From an uncultured Pseudomonadota bacterium (lineage in GTDB: Bacteria > Pseudomonadota > Gammaproteobacteria > Burkholderiales > Rhodocyclaceae): a stretch of DNA of 33,072 nucleotides. This document shows positions 24,255 to 33,072 of this stretch, piece by piece. The notes beneath the pieces were generated by a model that saw only the letters and a list, made by a program, of their open reading frames with translations, was not told where the DNA came from and ran no database searches. Both the position numbers and the translations under genes were made by a program. Numbering within the stretch: the stretch's first letter is position 1; each line of letters begins with the position of its first letter. Location: the NCBI GenBank assembly GCA_903951825.1, contig CAJBDJ010000003.1:1-33072 (forward strand), read 5' to 3'.

Positions 24255-25100
24255 ATGCTCCATCCCCCCCCTCCCCCAACGCCACCGATCGTCCTTACCT
24301 TTGCCGCCAGCGACCCGACTTCCGGCGCCGGCATCCAGGCCGATGTTCTGACGCTGGCCAGCCTCGCTTGCCACCCGCTGACGGCCATCACTGCTATCAC
24401 GGTGCAGGACACCCGCGGCGTCCACCGCGTGCACCCATTGAGTGCTGAATTGCTTGAGCGGCAAGCGCGGGCTGTCCTTGAAGAGATGTCGGTGGCGGCG
24501 TTCAAAATTGGCTTACTGGGCAGCGTCGAGAACGTACTGGCGGTGGCCGGCATTGTCTCGGACTATCCGGAAATCCCGCTGATTTTTGACCCGGTGCTCG
24601 CCTCTGGCCGCGGCGATGCGTTGTCCAGCGAAGCGATTATTTGCGCCATGCGCGACAGGCTGCTCCCGCACACTACGGTATTGACCCCCAACGCCCCCGA
24701 GGCACGGCGTCTGGCCGCAGGCGACGACGATGACGGCGAGCCTTCGCTGTCTACCTGTGCCCGGCGCCTGATCGACATGGGCGCCGACTATGTGCTGATC
24801 ACCGGTACCCACGAAGCCACCCCGCAGGTCGTCAATATCTTGTTCGGCACCGGCGGCGAGATTCGCCGTGATTCCTGGGAACGCCTGCCCGACAGTTATC
24901 ACGGTTCGGGCTGCACGCTGGCCTCGGCAATTGCCGCTCGCCTTGCCGCCGGCGCTTGTATCGAGGATGCCGTGCGCGACGCCCAGCACTACACTTGGCA
25001 GGCGCTGGCCGGCGGCTTCCGGGCCGGTCTCGGGCAATTCATTCCCGACCGCATGTTTTGGGCGCCCGGCAAACCGGTGCGCGGATGCAACGATGTCTGA
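24255..25100 (+). CDS. thiD: Hydroxymethylpyrimidine/phosphomethylpyrimidine kinase
   Basis: A 281-residue ribokinase-fold enzyme making HMP-PP for thiamine synthesis. Motifs are the N-terminal [17 protein letters not shown], the middle [23 protein letters not shown], and the anion-hole segment [15 protein letters not shown]. The ATG at 24255 is used because homology begins a few codons later; it opens with a proline run encoded by C8-T-C5 (24264-24277), an unstable-looking homopolymer. The gene overlaps thiE by 8 nt, so HMP-PP synthesis and its condensation step are co-expressed. No TPP riboswitch is visible upstream. Confidence 0.94.
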   Translation: MLHPPPPPTPPIVLTFAASDPTSGAGIQADVLTLASLACHPLTAITAITVQDTRGVHRVHPLSAELLERQARAVLEEMSVAAFKIGLLGSVENVLAVAGIVSDYPEIPLIFDPVLASGRGDALSSEAIICAMRDRLLPHTTVLTPNAPEARRLAAGDDDDGEPSLSTCARRLIDMGADYVLITGTHEATPQVVNILFGTGGEIRRDSWERLPDSYHGSGCTLASAIAARLAAGACIEDAVRDAQHYTWQALAGGFRAGLGQFIPDRMFWAPGKPVRGCNDV

Positions 25101-25731
25101 TTCCCGCCGTTTGCGCGGCCTCTACGCGGTCACCCCCGAATCCGGTGACGCCCGCGTGTTGCTCAAGCAAGTCGAAGCCGCACTGGCCGGCGGTTGCCGG
25201 CTGCTTCAGTTTCGCGACAAGACGAATCCGATGCCCGAGCGCGTCGCGCGTGCCGGCGCCTTGCGCCGTTTGTGCAGCGCTTTCAATGCCCGCCTGATCA
25301 TCAATGACGATCTGGCGCTGGCCAAACTGGTCGATGCCGACGGTCTCCATCTGGGCAAGGATGACGGCAATTTGGCGCTGGCGCGGGCGCTGCTGGGCGA
25401 TGACAAAATTCTCGGCGCCTCCTGCTATGCCGACTTTGCGGCAGCACAAAAGGCGCAGGCCGCCGGCGCTGATTATGTTGCCTTTGGCGCGCTCTATCCG
25501 TCCGTCACCAAGCCCGCTGCAGCGCTGGCGCCGGCCACGCTGTTCTTGATGGCAAAAAGCAGTTTGACCGCCGCCAGTTGCGCGATTGGCGGCATTACCC
25601 TCGACCATGCCCCCGCCCTGATTGCCGGCGGCGCCGACCTGCTCGCCGTCATCACCGATCTTTTTGACGCCGGCGACATCACCGCCCGCGCCGCCGCCTA
25701 TCAGCAACTTTTTGAGGAATCCCCGCCATGA
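25093..25731 (+). CDS. thiE: Thiamine-phosphate synthase
   Basis: A 212-residue TIM-barrel enzyme joining HMP-PP and the thiazole phosphate to give thiamine phosphate. Family blocks appear in order: [68 protein letters not shown]. The ATG at 25093 lies inside the end of thiD (8-nt overlap). The stop overlaps the hemL start as ATGA (25728-25731). The thiazole branch (thiC, thiG and others) is not in the window. Confidence 0.95.
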   Translation: MSDSRRLRGLYAVTPESGDARVLLKQVEAALAGGCRLLQFRDKTNPMPERVARAGALRRLCSAFNARLIINDDLALAKLVDADGLHLGKDDGNLALARALLGDDKILGASCYADFAAAQKAQAAGADYVAFGALYPSVTKPAAALAPATLFLMAKSSLTAASCAIGGITLDHAPALIAGGADLLAVITDLFDAGDITARAAAYQQLFEESPP

Positions 25732-27011
25732 ACTCCCGCAATCAACAACTTTTCGAGCGCGCCCAGCGCCACATTCCGGGCGGCGTCAATTCGCCGGTAC
25801 GCGCCTTTCGCTCGGTGGGCGGAACTCCCCGCTTTTTCCAGAAAGGCGTCGGCGCCCGGGTTCAGGATGCGGATGGCACATGGTACGTCGACTACGTCGG
25901 TTCCTGGGGCCCGATGATTCTCGGTCACGCCGATCCGGCAGTCATCGCCGCCGTCCAGTCTGCCCTCGTCGACGGCCTCTCGTTCGGCGCGCCGACCGAG
26001 AGGGAAGTGGACATGGCCGACCTGCTCTGCACCCTCGTACCGTCGATGGAGATGGTGCGTCTGGTCTCCTCCGGCACCGAAGCGACGATGAGCGCCATCC
26101 GTCTGGCGCGTGGCTACACCGGCCGCGATCTGCTGATCAAATTTGAAGGCTGCTATCACGGTCATTCCGACAGCTTGCTGGTCAAGGCCGGCTCCGGCGC
26201 GCTGACTTTCGGCAACCCCTCGTCAGCCGGCGTTCCCGCCGATCTGGCACAGCATACGATGGTGTTGGCCTATAACGATCCGCAACAACTTGTCGACGCA
26301 TTCGCCGAACATGGCTCCAGAATCGCCGCCGTAATCGTTGAGCCGGTCGTCGGCAACATGAACCTGATTGTCCCCACGAGCGAATTCCTCAAGGCCATGC
26401 GCGATCAATGCACCCGGCACGGTGCCGTGCTGATTTTTGACGAAGTCATGACCGGCTTTCGCGTGGCTCTGGAGAGCGCCCAGGGGCTTTTTGGCATCAC
26501 TCCTGACTTATCAACCTTCGGCAAAGTCGTCGGCGGCGGCATGCCGCTCGGCGCTTTTGGCGGCAAGCGCGAGATCATGGCGCAAATTGCCCCGCTCGGC
26601 CCGGTTTATCAGGCCGGAACCTTGTCCGGCAACCCGCTGGCCACAGCGGCCGGTCTGGCCACCCTGAGGCGGGTTCAGGAAGAAGGCTTCTATCCGGCGT
26701 TGAGCGCAAAAACCAAAGCCTTGTGCGATGGTCTGGTTGCCGCGGCCAGAAGGCACGGCGTTGCCTTCAGCGCGCAGAACGTCGGGGGCATGTTCGGCAT
26801 CTACTTTGCCGAACACTGCCCGGGAACCTACGATGAAGTTCTTGCTTGCGACAAAGAGGCTTTCAATCACTTTTTCCACGCCATGCTGGATGCCGGTCAC
26901 TATTTTGCGCCCTCGGCATTTGAAGCAGGATTTGTGTCGGCAGCCCATTCCGATGCCGATATTGCAGCGACAATCGCTGCCGCCGACACCTATTTTGGAT
27001 CGTTGACATGA
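25728..27011 (+). CDS. hemL: Glutamate-1-semialdehyde 2,1-aminomutase
   Basis: A 427-residue PLP enzyme converting glutamate-1-semialdehyde to 5-aminolevulinate in the C5 tetrapyrrole pathway. The N-terminus is canonical ([19 protein letters not shown]). The PLP lysine is Lys266 in [19 protein letters not shown]; other blocks are [17 protein letters not shown] and [11 protein letters not shown]. Length is standard. It follows thiE with an ATGA overlap and precedes the gdx gene with another ATGA overlap. Presence of hemL, rather than a hemA-type ALA synthase route, is normal for this bacterial group. Confidence 0.97.
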   Translation: MNSRNQQLFERAQRHIPGGVNSPVRAFRSVGGTPRFFQKGVGARVQDADGTWYVDYVGSWGPMILGHADPAVIAAVQSALVDGLSFGAPTEREVDMADLLCTLVPSMEMVRLVSSGTEATMSAIRLARGYTGRDLLIKFEGCYHGHSDSLLVKAGSGALTFGNPSSAGVPADLAQHTMVLAYNDPQQLVDAFAEHGSRIAAVIVEPVVGNMNLIVPTSEFLKAMRDQCTRHGAVLIFDEVMTGFRVALESAQGLFGITPDLSTFGKVVGGGMPLGAFGGKREIMAQIAPLGPVYQAGTLSGNPLATAAGLATLRRVQEEGFYPALSAKTKALCDGLVAAARRHGVAFSAQNVGGMFGIYFAEHCPGTYDEVLACDKEAFNHFFHAMLDAGHYFAPSAFEAGFVSAAHSDADIAATIAAADTYFGSLT

Positions 27012-27340
27012 GCAATGGCCTGGCCTGGTTGCTGGTACTCCTTGCCGGTCTTTGCGAAATCGGTTGGGCGGTCGGACTCAAATACACCGACGGATTCAGC
27101 CGCCTGTGGCCATCTGTCGCCACCGTGGCAGCGATGATCGCCAGTGTCGTCCTGCTCGGCTGGTCGCTCAAAACACTGCCGCTGGGTACCGCTTACGCCG
27201 TGTGGACGGGCATTGGCGTGGTCGGCACGGCACTCCTCGGAATTGCGCTTTTCGGGGAGTCGCGGGAAGTGGCGCGGCTGGTGTCGATCGGACTGATCAT
27301 CGCCGGCATTGCCGGCCTCAAGCTACTGACGGCTGACTAA
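27008..27340 (+). CDS. gdx: Small multidrug resistance family exporter of the Gdx/SugE type (guanidinium exporter)
   Basis: A 110-residue protein with four membrane helices, as expected for SMR transporters, which work as dual-topology dimers. The essential helix-1 glutamate is Glu17 ([20 protein letters not shown]), and the later [20 protein letters not shown] closely matches E. coli Gdx (SugE), a guanidinium/proton antiporter. Specificity for guanidinium is inferred from this similarity; quaternary ammonium export remains possible. The start overlaps the hemL stop (ATGA). The usual guanidine riboswitch cannot be present immediately upstream because that sequence is hemL coding. The stop overlaps the convergent corA stop by 4 nt. 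Confidence 0.9.
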   Translation: MSNGLAWLLVLLAGLCEIGWAVGLKYTDGFSRLWPSVATVAAMIASVVLLGWSLKTLPLGTAYAVWTGIGVVGTALLGIALFGESREVARLVSIGLIIAGIAGLKLLTAD

Positions 27341-27358
27341 CTCAGCCAGCCTTTTTTT
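27331..27358 (+). terminator. Rho-independent terminator of the thiD-thiE-hemL-gdx operon, inside the corA 3' end
   Basis: GGCTG (27331-27335) pairs with CAGCC (27347-27351), directly followed by seven T residues (27352-27358). An alternative stem is GGCTGA/TCAGCC (27331-27336/27342-27347). The gdx stop codon lies in the loop, and the T-run is the Lys-Lys region of the corA C-terminus on the other strand. Confidence 0.65.
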
Positions 27359-28656
27359 CGGAAGAACCAAAACGGGGCAATCACCGAGACCACCATCAAT
27401 CCCAGTGAGAATGGGTAGCCGTATTCCCAGCCCAGTTCCGGCATGAACCGGAAGTTCATGCCATAGACACTGGCGATCAAGGTTGGCGGCAGAAGGCCGA
27501 CCGAAACCACCGAAAAGAGTTTGACGATCTTGTTCTGGTTGATATTGATGAAGCCGACCGTGGCATCCATCAAGAAGTTGATTTTGCCGAAGAGGAACGA
27601 GGTATGCCCATCGAGCGACTCAATGTCGCGCATGATCTGTCTTGCGTCTTCAAGTTGTCCGCTGGTCAGGAACTTGCCGCGCATCAGGAAGGAAAGCGCC
27701 CGGCGGGTATCCAGCACATTGCGGCGGATACGCCCGTTGAGGTCTTCCTGACGGGCAATGTCGGCGAGGATGTTGCCCGCCTCGTCGTCGGTCAGGTTGG
27801 TATTGAGCACTTTTTTGCCGACTGACTCCAGTTCGGCATAAACATCCTCGAGCCGGTCGGCAGAATATTCGGCATCGGCCGCATAGAGGTCGAGCAGCAC
27901 ATCGGTGCCGTCGGTCACGTAGCCCGGCTGGGTGCGCGCCCGCAGTCGTTGCAGTCGAAAAACCGGGAGTTCCTCAGTGCGCACTGAAAAGAGGACATCC
28001 TTGTGGAGGATGAAGGCGACCGCCACGTTGCGCGACGAATTTTCGAGATCGAGCAGGAAATCGGAGTGAAGATGAACTTCGCCGTTGTCTTCGATATAGA
28101 AACGCGCACTCGCCTCAAGGTCGGTGAGATCTTCGGGATCAGGCAGTTCGAGGCCGAAATGCTTGCCGACCCACTCGCGTACGCGGGGTGTCGGGGCGAC
28201 GAGATCAACCCAGATCGGCTTGATATTGGCCAGCAACACCGGCCGATCGACGGTAATCTGGCTCAAACGCCCATTGTGCAATTCGAAAGCGTTAACCATC
28301 ACCTTGTTACTGGTGTGATGGCCGTCGCCGACCAGGTCTTCGCAGATATCCTCGGAGAGCAGCTCGAGAATCGAGTCAATACGCTCTTCGGCGATCTCTT
28401 TCCAGGCAATCAGGCGGTCTTCTTCGGGCAACGCGCTGACAATCAGTGCCACGGTGACCGTTGGCAAACGCGCGAAAAGGTGTCGCAGTTCGCTGATGTG
28501 CTGGCGCTGCACCAGATTTTCAACGACGCCATGGCGACCGGAGTCCTGACGTCGCGACACATCCTCAACCAGCCGGTGCCGGGCGAGCAGATTTTGCACT
28601 TCGGCGAGATCGTCTTTGACGATATCGGCGTCTGTCGTGTTGGTTGGGTCGCTCAT
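27337..28656 (-). CDS. corA: CorA-family Mg2+/Co2+ transporter with an N-terminal MgtE-N-like domain
   Basis: A 439-residue protein, well above the roughly 316 of E. coli CorA. The C-terminal CorA core (about 140-439) has a long cytoplasmic helix region and two membrane helices (about 379-397 and 412-432) with the pore signature Y398-G-M-N-F402 and a basic tail (FRKKGWLS). Residues about 47-109 form leucine-rich helices of the kind found in the MgtE intracellular N domain: [20 protein letters not shown], then [14 protein letters not shown]. This suggests an added regulatory or Mg-sensing part. Divalent ion is inferred from the GMN motif; Zn2+ efflux-type relatives exist. It lies 66 nt downstream of mtgA with its own candidate promoter. 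Confidence 0.88.
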   Translation of the reverse strand: MSDPTNTTDADIVKDDLAEVQNLLARHRLVEDVSRRQDSGRHGVVENLVQRQHISELRHLFARLPTVTVALIVSALPEEDRLIAWKEIAEERIDSILELLSEDICEDLVGDGHHTSNKVMVNAFELHNGRLSQITVDRPVLLANIKPIWVDLVAPTPRVREWVGKHFGLELPDPEDLTDLEASARFYIEDNGEVHLHSDFLLDLENSSRNVAVAFILHKDVLFSVRTEELPVFRLQRLRARTQPGYVTDGTDVLLDLYAADAEYSADRLEDVYAELESVGKKVLNTNLTDDEAGNILADIARQEDLNGRIRRNVLDTRRALSFLMRGKFLTSGQLEDARQIMRDIESLDGHTSFLFGKINFLMDATVGFININQNKIVKLFSVVSVGLLPPTLIASVYGMNFRFMPELGWEYGYPFSLGLMVVSVIAPFWFFRKKGWLS

Positions 28657-28689
28657 GGTGCGCTTGCTGCAGTGCGGAATGATGAACTC

Positions 28690-28698
28690 ATTCTAGCA
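28690..28698 (-). promoter_or_regulatory. Candidate extended -10 promoter of corA
   Basis: TGCTAGAAT (28698-28690 on the minus strand) matches the extended -10 form TGnTAnAAT. No -35 is recognisable at the normal spacing. Transcription would start near 28683, giving a leader of about 27 nt before the corA ATG at 28656. Confidence 0.45.
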
Positions 28699-28722
28699 CC
28701 GCCCTATTGCGCCGGCGCCGCT

Positions 28723-29418
28723 TCAGGGAATATCGGCAGCCGGCATCCGCGCGAGAATGATGGCGGTTTTTCTGGCCAGCCCCGGCGCATTCCGATTGCG
28801 CTCATAAAACCGCGGGTTGGGCACCATGCCTGCCAGTCGCGCCGCCTGCTCGGCGCTCAACTGCGCCGCACTGATGTTGTAGTAATGGCGAGCGGCGGCC
28901 TCGGCACCGAAGATGCCGTTCCCCCACTCGATCACGTTGAGGTAAACCTCAAGAATCCGTCGTTTGCTCCACACCTGCTCGAGCATCAAGGTGATGATTG
29001 CCTCTTCGGCCTTGCGCAAATAGGTTTTTTGCGGCGAAAGAAAAAGATTTTTTGCCAATTGCTGACTGATGGTTGAACCGCCGGCGACGAAACGACCTTT
29101 TTTCTGGTTCTTTTCGATCGCTTTCTGCATACCTTGCCAGTCAAAGCCTTCATGATCGACGAACTTGGAGTCCTCGGATGCGACAATTGCCCGCTTCAGG
29201 TGGATCGAGATGCGCTCGTAGGGAACCCATGCCTTTTTGAGTTGCGTGGCCGGCGTTTTCTCATGCAACTCACCAAGGCGAATCTCCATGAAGCGCGTCG
29301 TACCCGGATTCACCCAATTCCAGAACATTACCCAGCCCAGCAACCAGAGTTGCCAAAGCAGAAAGATCGTCAGCAGGCCGAGCAGTACCCATTTGATCGC
29401 GCGGCCGATAGCGCTCAT
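28723..29418 (-). CDS. mtgA: Monofunctional biosynthetic peptidoglycan transglycosylase
   Basis: A 231-residue GT51 enzyme that polymerises lipid II into glycan strands. It has one N-terminal membrane anchor (about 9-31). The catalytic glutamate is Glu82 in [18 protein letters not shown]; other GT51 blocks are [15 protein letters not shown], the conserved KxxE region in [18 protein letters not shown], and [17 protein letters not shown]. No transpeptidase domain follows, so it is MtgA rather than a class A PBP. Its start overlaps the aroE stop as ATGA. Confidence 0.96.
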   Translation of the reverse strand: MSAIGRAIKWVLLGLLTIFLLWQLWLLGWVMFWNWVNPGTTRFMEIRLGELHEKTPATQLKKAWVPYERISIHLKRAIVASEDSKFVDHEGFDWQGMQKAIEKNQKKGRFVAGGSTISQQLAKNLFLSPQKTYLRKAEEAIITLMLEQVWSKRRILEVYLNVIEWGNGIFGAEAAARHYYNISAAQLSAEQAARLAGMVPNPRFYERNRNAPGLARKTAIILARMPAADIP

Positions 29419-30263
29419 GCCGCCAGTTGGCTGCGCAATTCGGCCAGCACCGGTGCCGATTCAGGCACCACGCCACGCCACAGGGCAAAGGCTTCGGCAG
29501 CCTGTTCGACCAACATGCCGAGACCGTCGGCACAGCGGCTGGCACCTTGACGGCGCGCCTGTTGCAGGAAGAGTGTTTCCCCCTTGCCGTACATCATGTC
29601 GTAGGCGAGGCTGGCGGGGGAAAAAATCGCCTCGGGCAAGGGCAGGGAGACACCGGCAAGGCTGGCAGACGTCGCGTTGATTACCAGATCAAAGCACTTG
29701 CCGGTAATTTCGGCCATTTTTCCGCCATTGATCGAGGGGCGCAGGCCATCCCCGACGGCCGCGAGGTCGACGAATGAGGCGGCCAGTGCCACCGCCTTTT
29801 CCGGGCTGCGATTGGCGATGAACAGACGCTCCGGGCTCGCATCAAGCAAGGGTTTGATGACTCCGCGCGCGGCACCACCGGCGCCGAGCAACAAAATCCG
29901 TTTGCCGGCCAGGGCAAACCCGAGGTTGTGTGTAATGTCACGCACCAGACCGGCACCATCGGTATTGTCGCCAACGATCTCATGGTCGTTGAAAATCAGG
30001 GTATTCACTGCGCCGGCACGCTCGGCGCGCTGGCTCAGCCGCTGGCAAAGGCGGAAAGCCTCTTCCTTGAACGGCACCGTCACATTGGCGCCACGCCCGC
30101 CGCCTTCAATGAAGGCGCGAACACTGGCGGCAAACGCATCAAGCGGCGCGCATATCGCCTCGTAGGTCATTGCCTGCCCGGCAGCCGCCGCAAATCGCCG
30201 GTGGATGGCAGGGGATTTCGAGTGGGCAACCGGGTTGCCGAAAACACAGTAGCTGTCGCTCAT
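29415..30263 (-). CDS. aroE: Shikimate dehydrogenase
   Basis: A 282-residue NADP-dependent enzyme reducing 3-dehydroshikimate in aromatic amino acid synthesis. Substrate motifs are [20 protein letters not shown] and [11 protein letters not shown] (catalytic Lys), with the Asp in [13 protein letters not shown]. The nucleotide-binding loop is [14 protein letters not shown] and the NADP-recognition segment [10 protein letters not shown]. The ATG at 30263 starts right at the conserved block and overlaps the upstream TGA (ATGA). An in-frame extension to 30299 is rejected because it lies in the preceding gene. The C-terminal [19 protein letters not shown] is standard. Confidence 0.96.
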   Translation of the reverse strand: MSDSYCVFGNPVAHSKSPAIHRRFAAAAGQAMTYEAICAPLDAFAASVRAFIEGGGRGANVTVPFKEEAFRLCQRLSQRAERAGAVNTLIFNDHEIVGDNTDGAGLVRDITHNLGFALAGKRILLLGAGGAARGVIKPLLDASPERLFIANRSPEKAVALAASFVDLAAVGDGLRPSINGGKMAEITGKCFDLVINATSASLAGVSLPLPEAIFSPASLAYDMMYGKGETLFLQQARRQGASRCADGLGMLVEQAAEAFALWRGVVPESAPVLAELRSQLAA

Positions 30264-31150
30264 TTGGCGTCCAGTTGATCGCCCTTGACGAATTTCCATT
30301 CGCGGGTGATTTCGAGGATGTCCGTATCACGCCGAATGTCGGGCGGAAAGGCGGCATAAGGCGAGGCCATCATGACGATGCGACGCGCCGCATCGTCGAG
30401 TACTGTGTAGCCCGATGAGCGATTGATGTCGACCCGCGAAACCTGCCCATCGGCGGTGATGACCACGGTCAACAACAGTTTTCCGTACAATTTTCCGCGT
30501 GCCGCCTCGGGGTAATTCAGGGTGCCGAGACGCTCGATTTTATTGCGCCAATCTTCGATGTATTGGGCAAAGCGATACTCTTCAGTACGCGCACCAATAA
30601 ATTTTTTGCGCGGGCGCTTGTTGTATTCGTCGATCGACTTGCTGATTTCCCCCTCCAGCCGCGCCATGGCGCGCGCCGAATCGGCAAGGTCGAGACCGCT
30701 GGGATTGGGTGCCGGTGCCGGCTGCTCCTGCGCGCTGTGCGCCGGCGCTGTCCAGCGAATTCCCTTGGCTTGCGTCAGGAGGGCTTGTTGACGCGCCTCA
30801 AGGTCTTGCACACGTCGCCGCAAGACCTCGACGTCGGCGCCGCTGGTTTGCTGCGGGGTTGGTGGCAGGGGCGTTTTGGCGCGGCGCTTTTCATCGGTAT
30901 TGCCGCCGCCATCCAGATTGTTTTGCGCCAGCGCCTGCACCTCCCGCGGCTTGTGCGAGGACTTGGCGTTGACCAGAACAATGTCGAGCGCCTTCTCCTT
31001 CGAGCCGCGAGCGGCATCAGGAAATTTGAATTGCAAGGCAAGCAGGGCGGCGTGCAACACCACGGACAACGCGAGCCACCCGGCCAGCGGCGAAAAGCCC
31101 CGGGCAACAGGCGGCGGGTGTTTGAGCACGGCTGCCTTGGCCAATTTCAC
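30260..31150 (-). CDS. TonB-family energy transducer-like protein
   Basis: A 296-residue protein with an N-terminal membrane helix (about 23-41), a Pro/Ala/Gln-rich periplasmic linker with a short coiled-coil stretch ([19 protein letters not shown]), and a C-terminal TonB-type domain: [20 protein letters not shown], then [16 protein letters not shown]. It could transmit proton-motive force to outer-membrane receptors, but no ExbB/ExbD or receptor genes are adjacent, so the partner is unknown. The start is a GTG at 31150 that overlaps the rnb stop (GTGA), and the stop overlaps aroE (ATGA). Confidence 0.85.
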   Translation of the reverse strand: MKLAKAAVLKHPPPVARGFSPLAGWLALSVVLHAALLALQFKFPDAARGSKEKALDIVLVNAKSSHKPREVQALAQNNLDGGGNTDEKRRAKTPLPPTPQQTSGADVEVLRRRVQDLEARQQALLTQAKGIRWTAPAHSAQEQPAPAPNPSGLDLADSARAMARLEGEISKSIDEYNKRPRKKFIGARTEEYRFAQYIEDWRNKIERLGTLNYPEAARGKLYGKLLLTVVITADGQVSRVDINRSSGYTVLDDAARRIVMMASPYAAFPPDIRRDTDILEITREWKFVKGDQLDAK

Positions 31151-33048
31151 TGCTCAGCGTCCTCCATCAGATCGGGCGTCGGCTCATCGTCGAGACGGCC
31201 AAGGAAGCGACAGCTGAGTTCGGGCGCCAGCAAATCAATCTGCTCAATCGCCAGCATAATCCGCTGCCGTGGCGGCAAATCGGCGGGCAGCGAGGGAACC
31301 CGCAGCATCACCGGCAAGGCATCAAGCTTGACCCATTGTTCACGACGCACGGTGGCAGCAATTTCAGCGACGCCATGCTGTTGCAACCAGCGCAGGCTCC
31401 AGTAACGCTCCATCAGGCGCTGAAAATCGGCGTAGGCGGCGTACGTTGCCTCAAAATCACGCATAGCGCCAAACAACTCCACCGATTTCTGCGCAAAAGC
31501 CGGCGTCTCGCCCTTCAAGCAGGCGATTAACTGCCATTGATTGACCAGATCGCAATAGCGACGCAATGGCGAAGTCATCCAGGCGTATTGCGCGACGCCT
31601 AAACCTTCATGCGGCAGTGGCGAGGTCGTCATGCGCACCTTGCCCTGCGTCTGGGCGCGATACAGGCAGGCGATGTTGCGTTCGGCAAGCAGGCCGCCCC
31701 AGGTTGAGTTGGCGACGATCATCAGTTCGGCGACCAGTTTGTCGAGCGGGCTGCCGCGCTGACGTTCGGTGATCTCGACGATACAGTTGTCGGGATCGGT
31801 AAGATCGCCGTCAAGCGCAAAGTTGTAATCGTTATTCCCCTGCATTGCCGACGGCTTGCCGCGCCGCCCCTCGCAGGCGTTGGCAAAATGCCAAAGGTGC
31901 AGCAATTCGTCCTTGAACGGCTGATCCGCCAGCGCGCCGTTGATGCTGGCGGCGTTGAACCACGGTTCGACCTCGTGGTGACGCAGATTGGCGACGATCG
32001 GCACGCGCTCCAGCCGCGACTCGTGCGAAATCACCTCAAATACGTCGTTGACCGTGAGGTAAAGCGAAATGGCCGGGCAGTCGGCGCCGCCGGCCAAGGT
32101 GTAGTTTTGCACCACGGCATCGGGCAGCATGGTGATCTTGTGACCCGGCATATAAACCGTTGACAGCCGGGCGCGCGCCACCCCGTCGAGCGGCGAACCG
32201 TGCGCGATGGCCAATCCGGGCGCAGCGATGTGAATGCCGATCCGCGAACCGATGCCGGGCAGCTTGACGACAGACAGGGCATCGTCGATTTCCGTTGTAT
32301 TAGCATCGTCAATCGAGAAGGCGCGCACATCGGCGCGCGGCAAATCGACCGGCAAGGGCGGCGAGGCGAGCGCCGGGAAAGCGGTGCCGCGAGGAAATTG
32401 TTCGTGCAGAAAACGGCGGAAATGAAAAAAATAGGGCGATTTGAAGGCGCCGCACTTGAACAATAGCTGCGCGGCACTCAAGCCGCTTGCCGCACAGGCG
32501 GCTTCCAATGCCTTGCATTCCGGCTTGTTGCGATCCGGTGCGTAGAGCAGGGCATCGCTCAGCGCGGCGATTTCCGGCGGCAACCGAAAGGCATTCAGCT
32601 CGTCGATCCAGCCTTCAATCGCCAGCGCTTGCTGACGCTTTTTTTCAAGGCTGGCCAGAGCAGCTGCGAGAATGTCGGCGGGCGCTTTGCGGAAGCGACC
32701 CTTGCCTTTGCGGTGAAAATAGATGGGGGCGGCGTGCACGGCAAGCAGCACCGCCGTCGCTTCCGTGGGGGTCGGCTCGTGTCCATAGTAATCACGGGCA
32801 AAATCAAGAAACGAAAATTCGCCATCGTTGACGCACTCCCAGAGAAAATCGGGTTCGATTTCTTCAGCCAGCGGTGCCGCCTGATCGAGCAAACCAGCCG
32901 CCGCCGGCTTTTCAAAACGCAACAACACCGTGGCGGCCTTGATCTTGCTGCGTTTGCCGGTCGGCATTTCAACCTGCAACGAGGTGTCGTTATCGACCAT
33001 CACGCTGCCGGCCTTGAACCCGCCGTCTTCTTCAAACAATACATTCAT
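31147..33048 (-). CDS. RNB-domain (RNase II family) exoribonuclease
   Basis: A 633-residue protein of the RNase II/R family, which degrades RNA 3' to 5'. The catalytic metal motif is SIDDANTTEIDDAL, with Asp247, Asp255 and Asp256 matching E. coli RNase II Asp201, Asp209 and Asp210. The position of Asp207 is Glu253, as seen in some plastid and cyanobacterial relatives as I remember them. Further RNB blocks are STVYMPGHKITMLPD, LVAELMIVANSTWGGLLAE and YAWMTSPLRRYCDLVNQWQL. The N-terminal region is short and lacks an obvious RNase R-type basic tail. The ATG at 33048 is preferred over a TTG one codon earlier. It heads the rnb-tonB-aroE-mtgA operon. Confidence 0.92.
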   Translation of the reverse strand: MNVLFEEDGGFKAGSVMVDNDTSLQVEMPTGKRSKIKAATVLLRFEKPAAAGLLDQAAPLAEEIEPDFLWECVNDGEFSFLDFARDYYGHEPTPTEATAVLLAVHAAPIYFHRKGKGRFRKAPADILAAALASLEKKRQQALAIEGWIDELNAFRLPPEIAALSDALLYAPDRNKPECKALEAACAASGLSAAQLLFKCGAFKSPYFFHFRRFLHEQFPRGTAFPALASPPLPVDLPRADVRAFSIDDANTTEIDDALSVVKLPGIGSRIGIHIAAPGLAIAHGSPLDGVARARLSTVYMPGHKITMLPDAVVQNYTLAGGADCPAISLYLTVNDVFEVISHESRLERVPIVANLRHHEVEPWFNAASINGALADQPFKDELLHLWHFANACEGRRGKPSAMQGNNDYNFALDGDLTDPDNCIVEITERQRGSPLDKLVAELMIVANSTWGGLLAERNIACLYRAQTQGKVRMTTSPLPHEGLGVAQYAWMTSPLRRYCDLVNQWQLIACLKGETPAFAQKSVELFGAMRDFEATYAAYADFQRLMERYWSLRWLQQHGVAEIAATVRREQWVKLDALPVMLRVPSLPADLPPRQRIMLAIEQIDLLAPELSCRFLGRLDDEPTPDLMEDAEQ

Positions 33049-33054
33049 CAAAAA

Positions 33055-33060
33055 ATTATA
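33055..33060 (-). promoter_or_regulatory. Candidate -10 box just upstream of the rnb gene
   Basis: A perfect TATAAT on the minus strand (33060-33055) ends six bases before the ATG at 33048. A start site at normal distance would fall at or next to the ATG, so the message would be leaderless. The -35 would lie beyond the window edge, and no Shine-Dalgarno is visible. Confidence 0.4.
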
Positions 33061-33072
33061 ACCCCGCGAATT

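Overview
The window is about 33 kb of GC-rich chromosome from a Gram-negative bacterium. Gene content and order (argS-SPOR-dsbA; yqgE-ruvX-pyrR-pyrB-pyrC'; pilG-H-I-J-L; thiD-thiE-hemL; rnb-tonB-aroE-mtgA) suggest a betaproteobacterium, most likely of the Rhodocyclales (Dechloromonas/Azonexus-like). This rests on recognised protein families and remembered synteny, not on a search. Nearly every base is coding, and many neighbouring genes overlap by 1, 4, 8 or 17 nt. I see no tRNA, rRNA, CRISPR array, insertion sequence or prophage.

Layout: (1) 1-1857, the 3' part of a large RTX/beta-roll secreted protein with near-identical internal repeats. (2) 2160-5984, plus strand: argS, an FtsN-like SPOR protein, dsbA and a short-chain dehydrogenase. 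(3) 9747-6054, minus strand: yqgE, ruvX, pyrR, pyrB and a dihydroorotase-like pyrC' whose metal site is lost. (4) 9786-11201, a photolyase gene divergent from yqgE. (5) 24038-11198, minus strand: a Pil-Chp chemosensory cluster (pilG, H, I, J, L) that runs after only 27 nt into a four-gene glycerate module (hydroxypyruvate/glyoxylate reductase, two tandem tartronate-semialdehyde-reductase-like genes, glycerate kinase). (6) 24255-27340, plus strand: thiD, thiE, hemL and a Gdx/SugE exporter. (7) 33048-27337, minus strand: an RNB exoribonuclease, a TonB-like protein, aroE, mtgA, then a CorA transporter with an added MgtE-N-like domain.

How the parts work together: PilG/H/I/J/L form a signalling pathway that controls type IV pilus twitching. 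PyrB and the non-catalytic PyrC' probably assemble into a class A aspartate transcarbamoylase, with PyrR next to them. The glycerate module converts glyoxylate-derived tartronate semialdehyde and hydroxypyruvate to glycerate and then 2-phosphoglycerate. One of its two reductase genes carries a 13-bp tandem duplication that shifts the frame and replaces the conserved C-terminus.

I did not find a wholly new system. The best leads are the 13-bp duplication, the degenerate dihydroorotase, the overlapping divergent promoters between yqgE and phr, the MgtE_N-CorA fusion, the two-period RTX array, and the joining of pilus chemosensing to glycerate metabolism.
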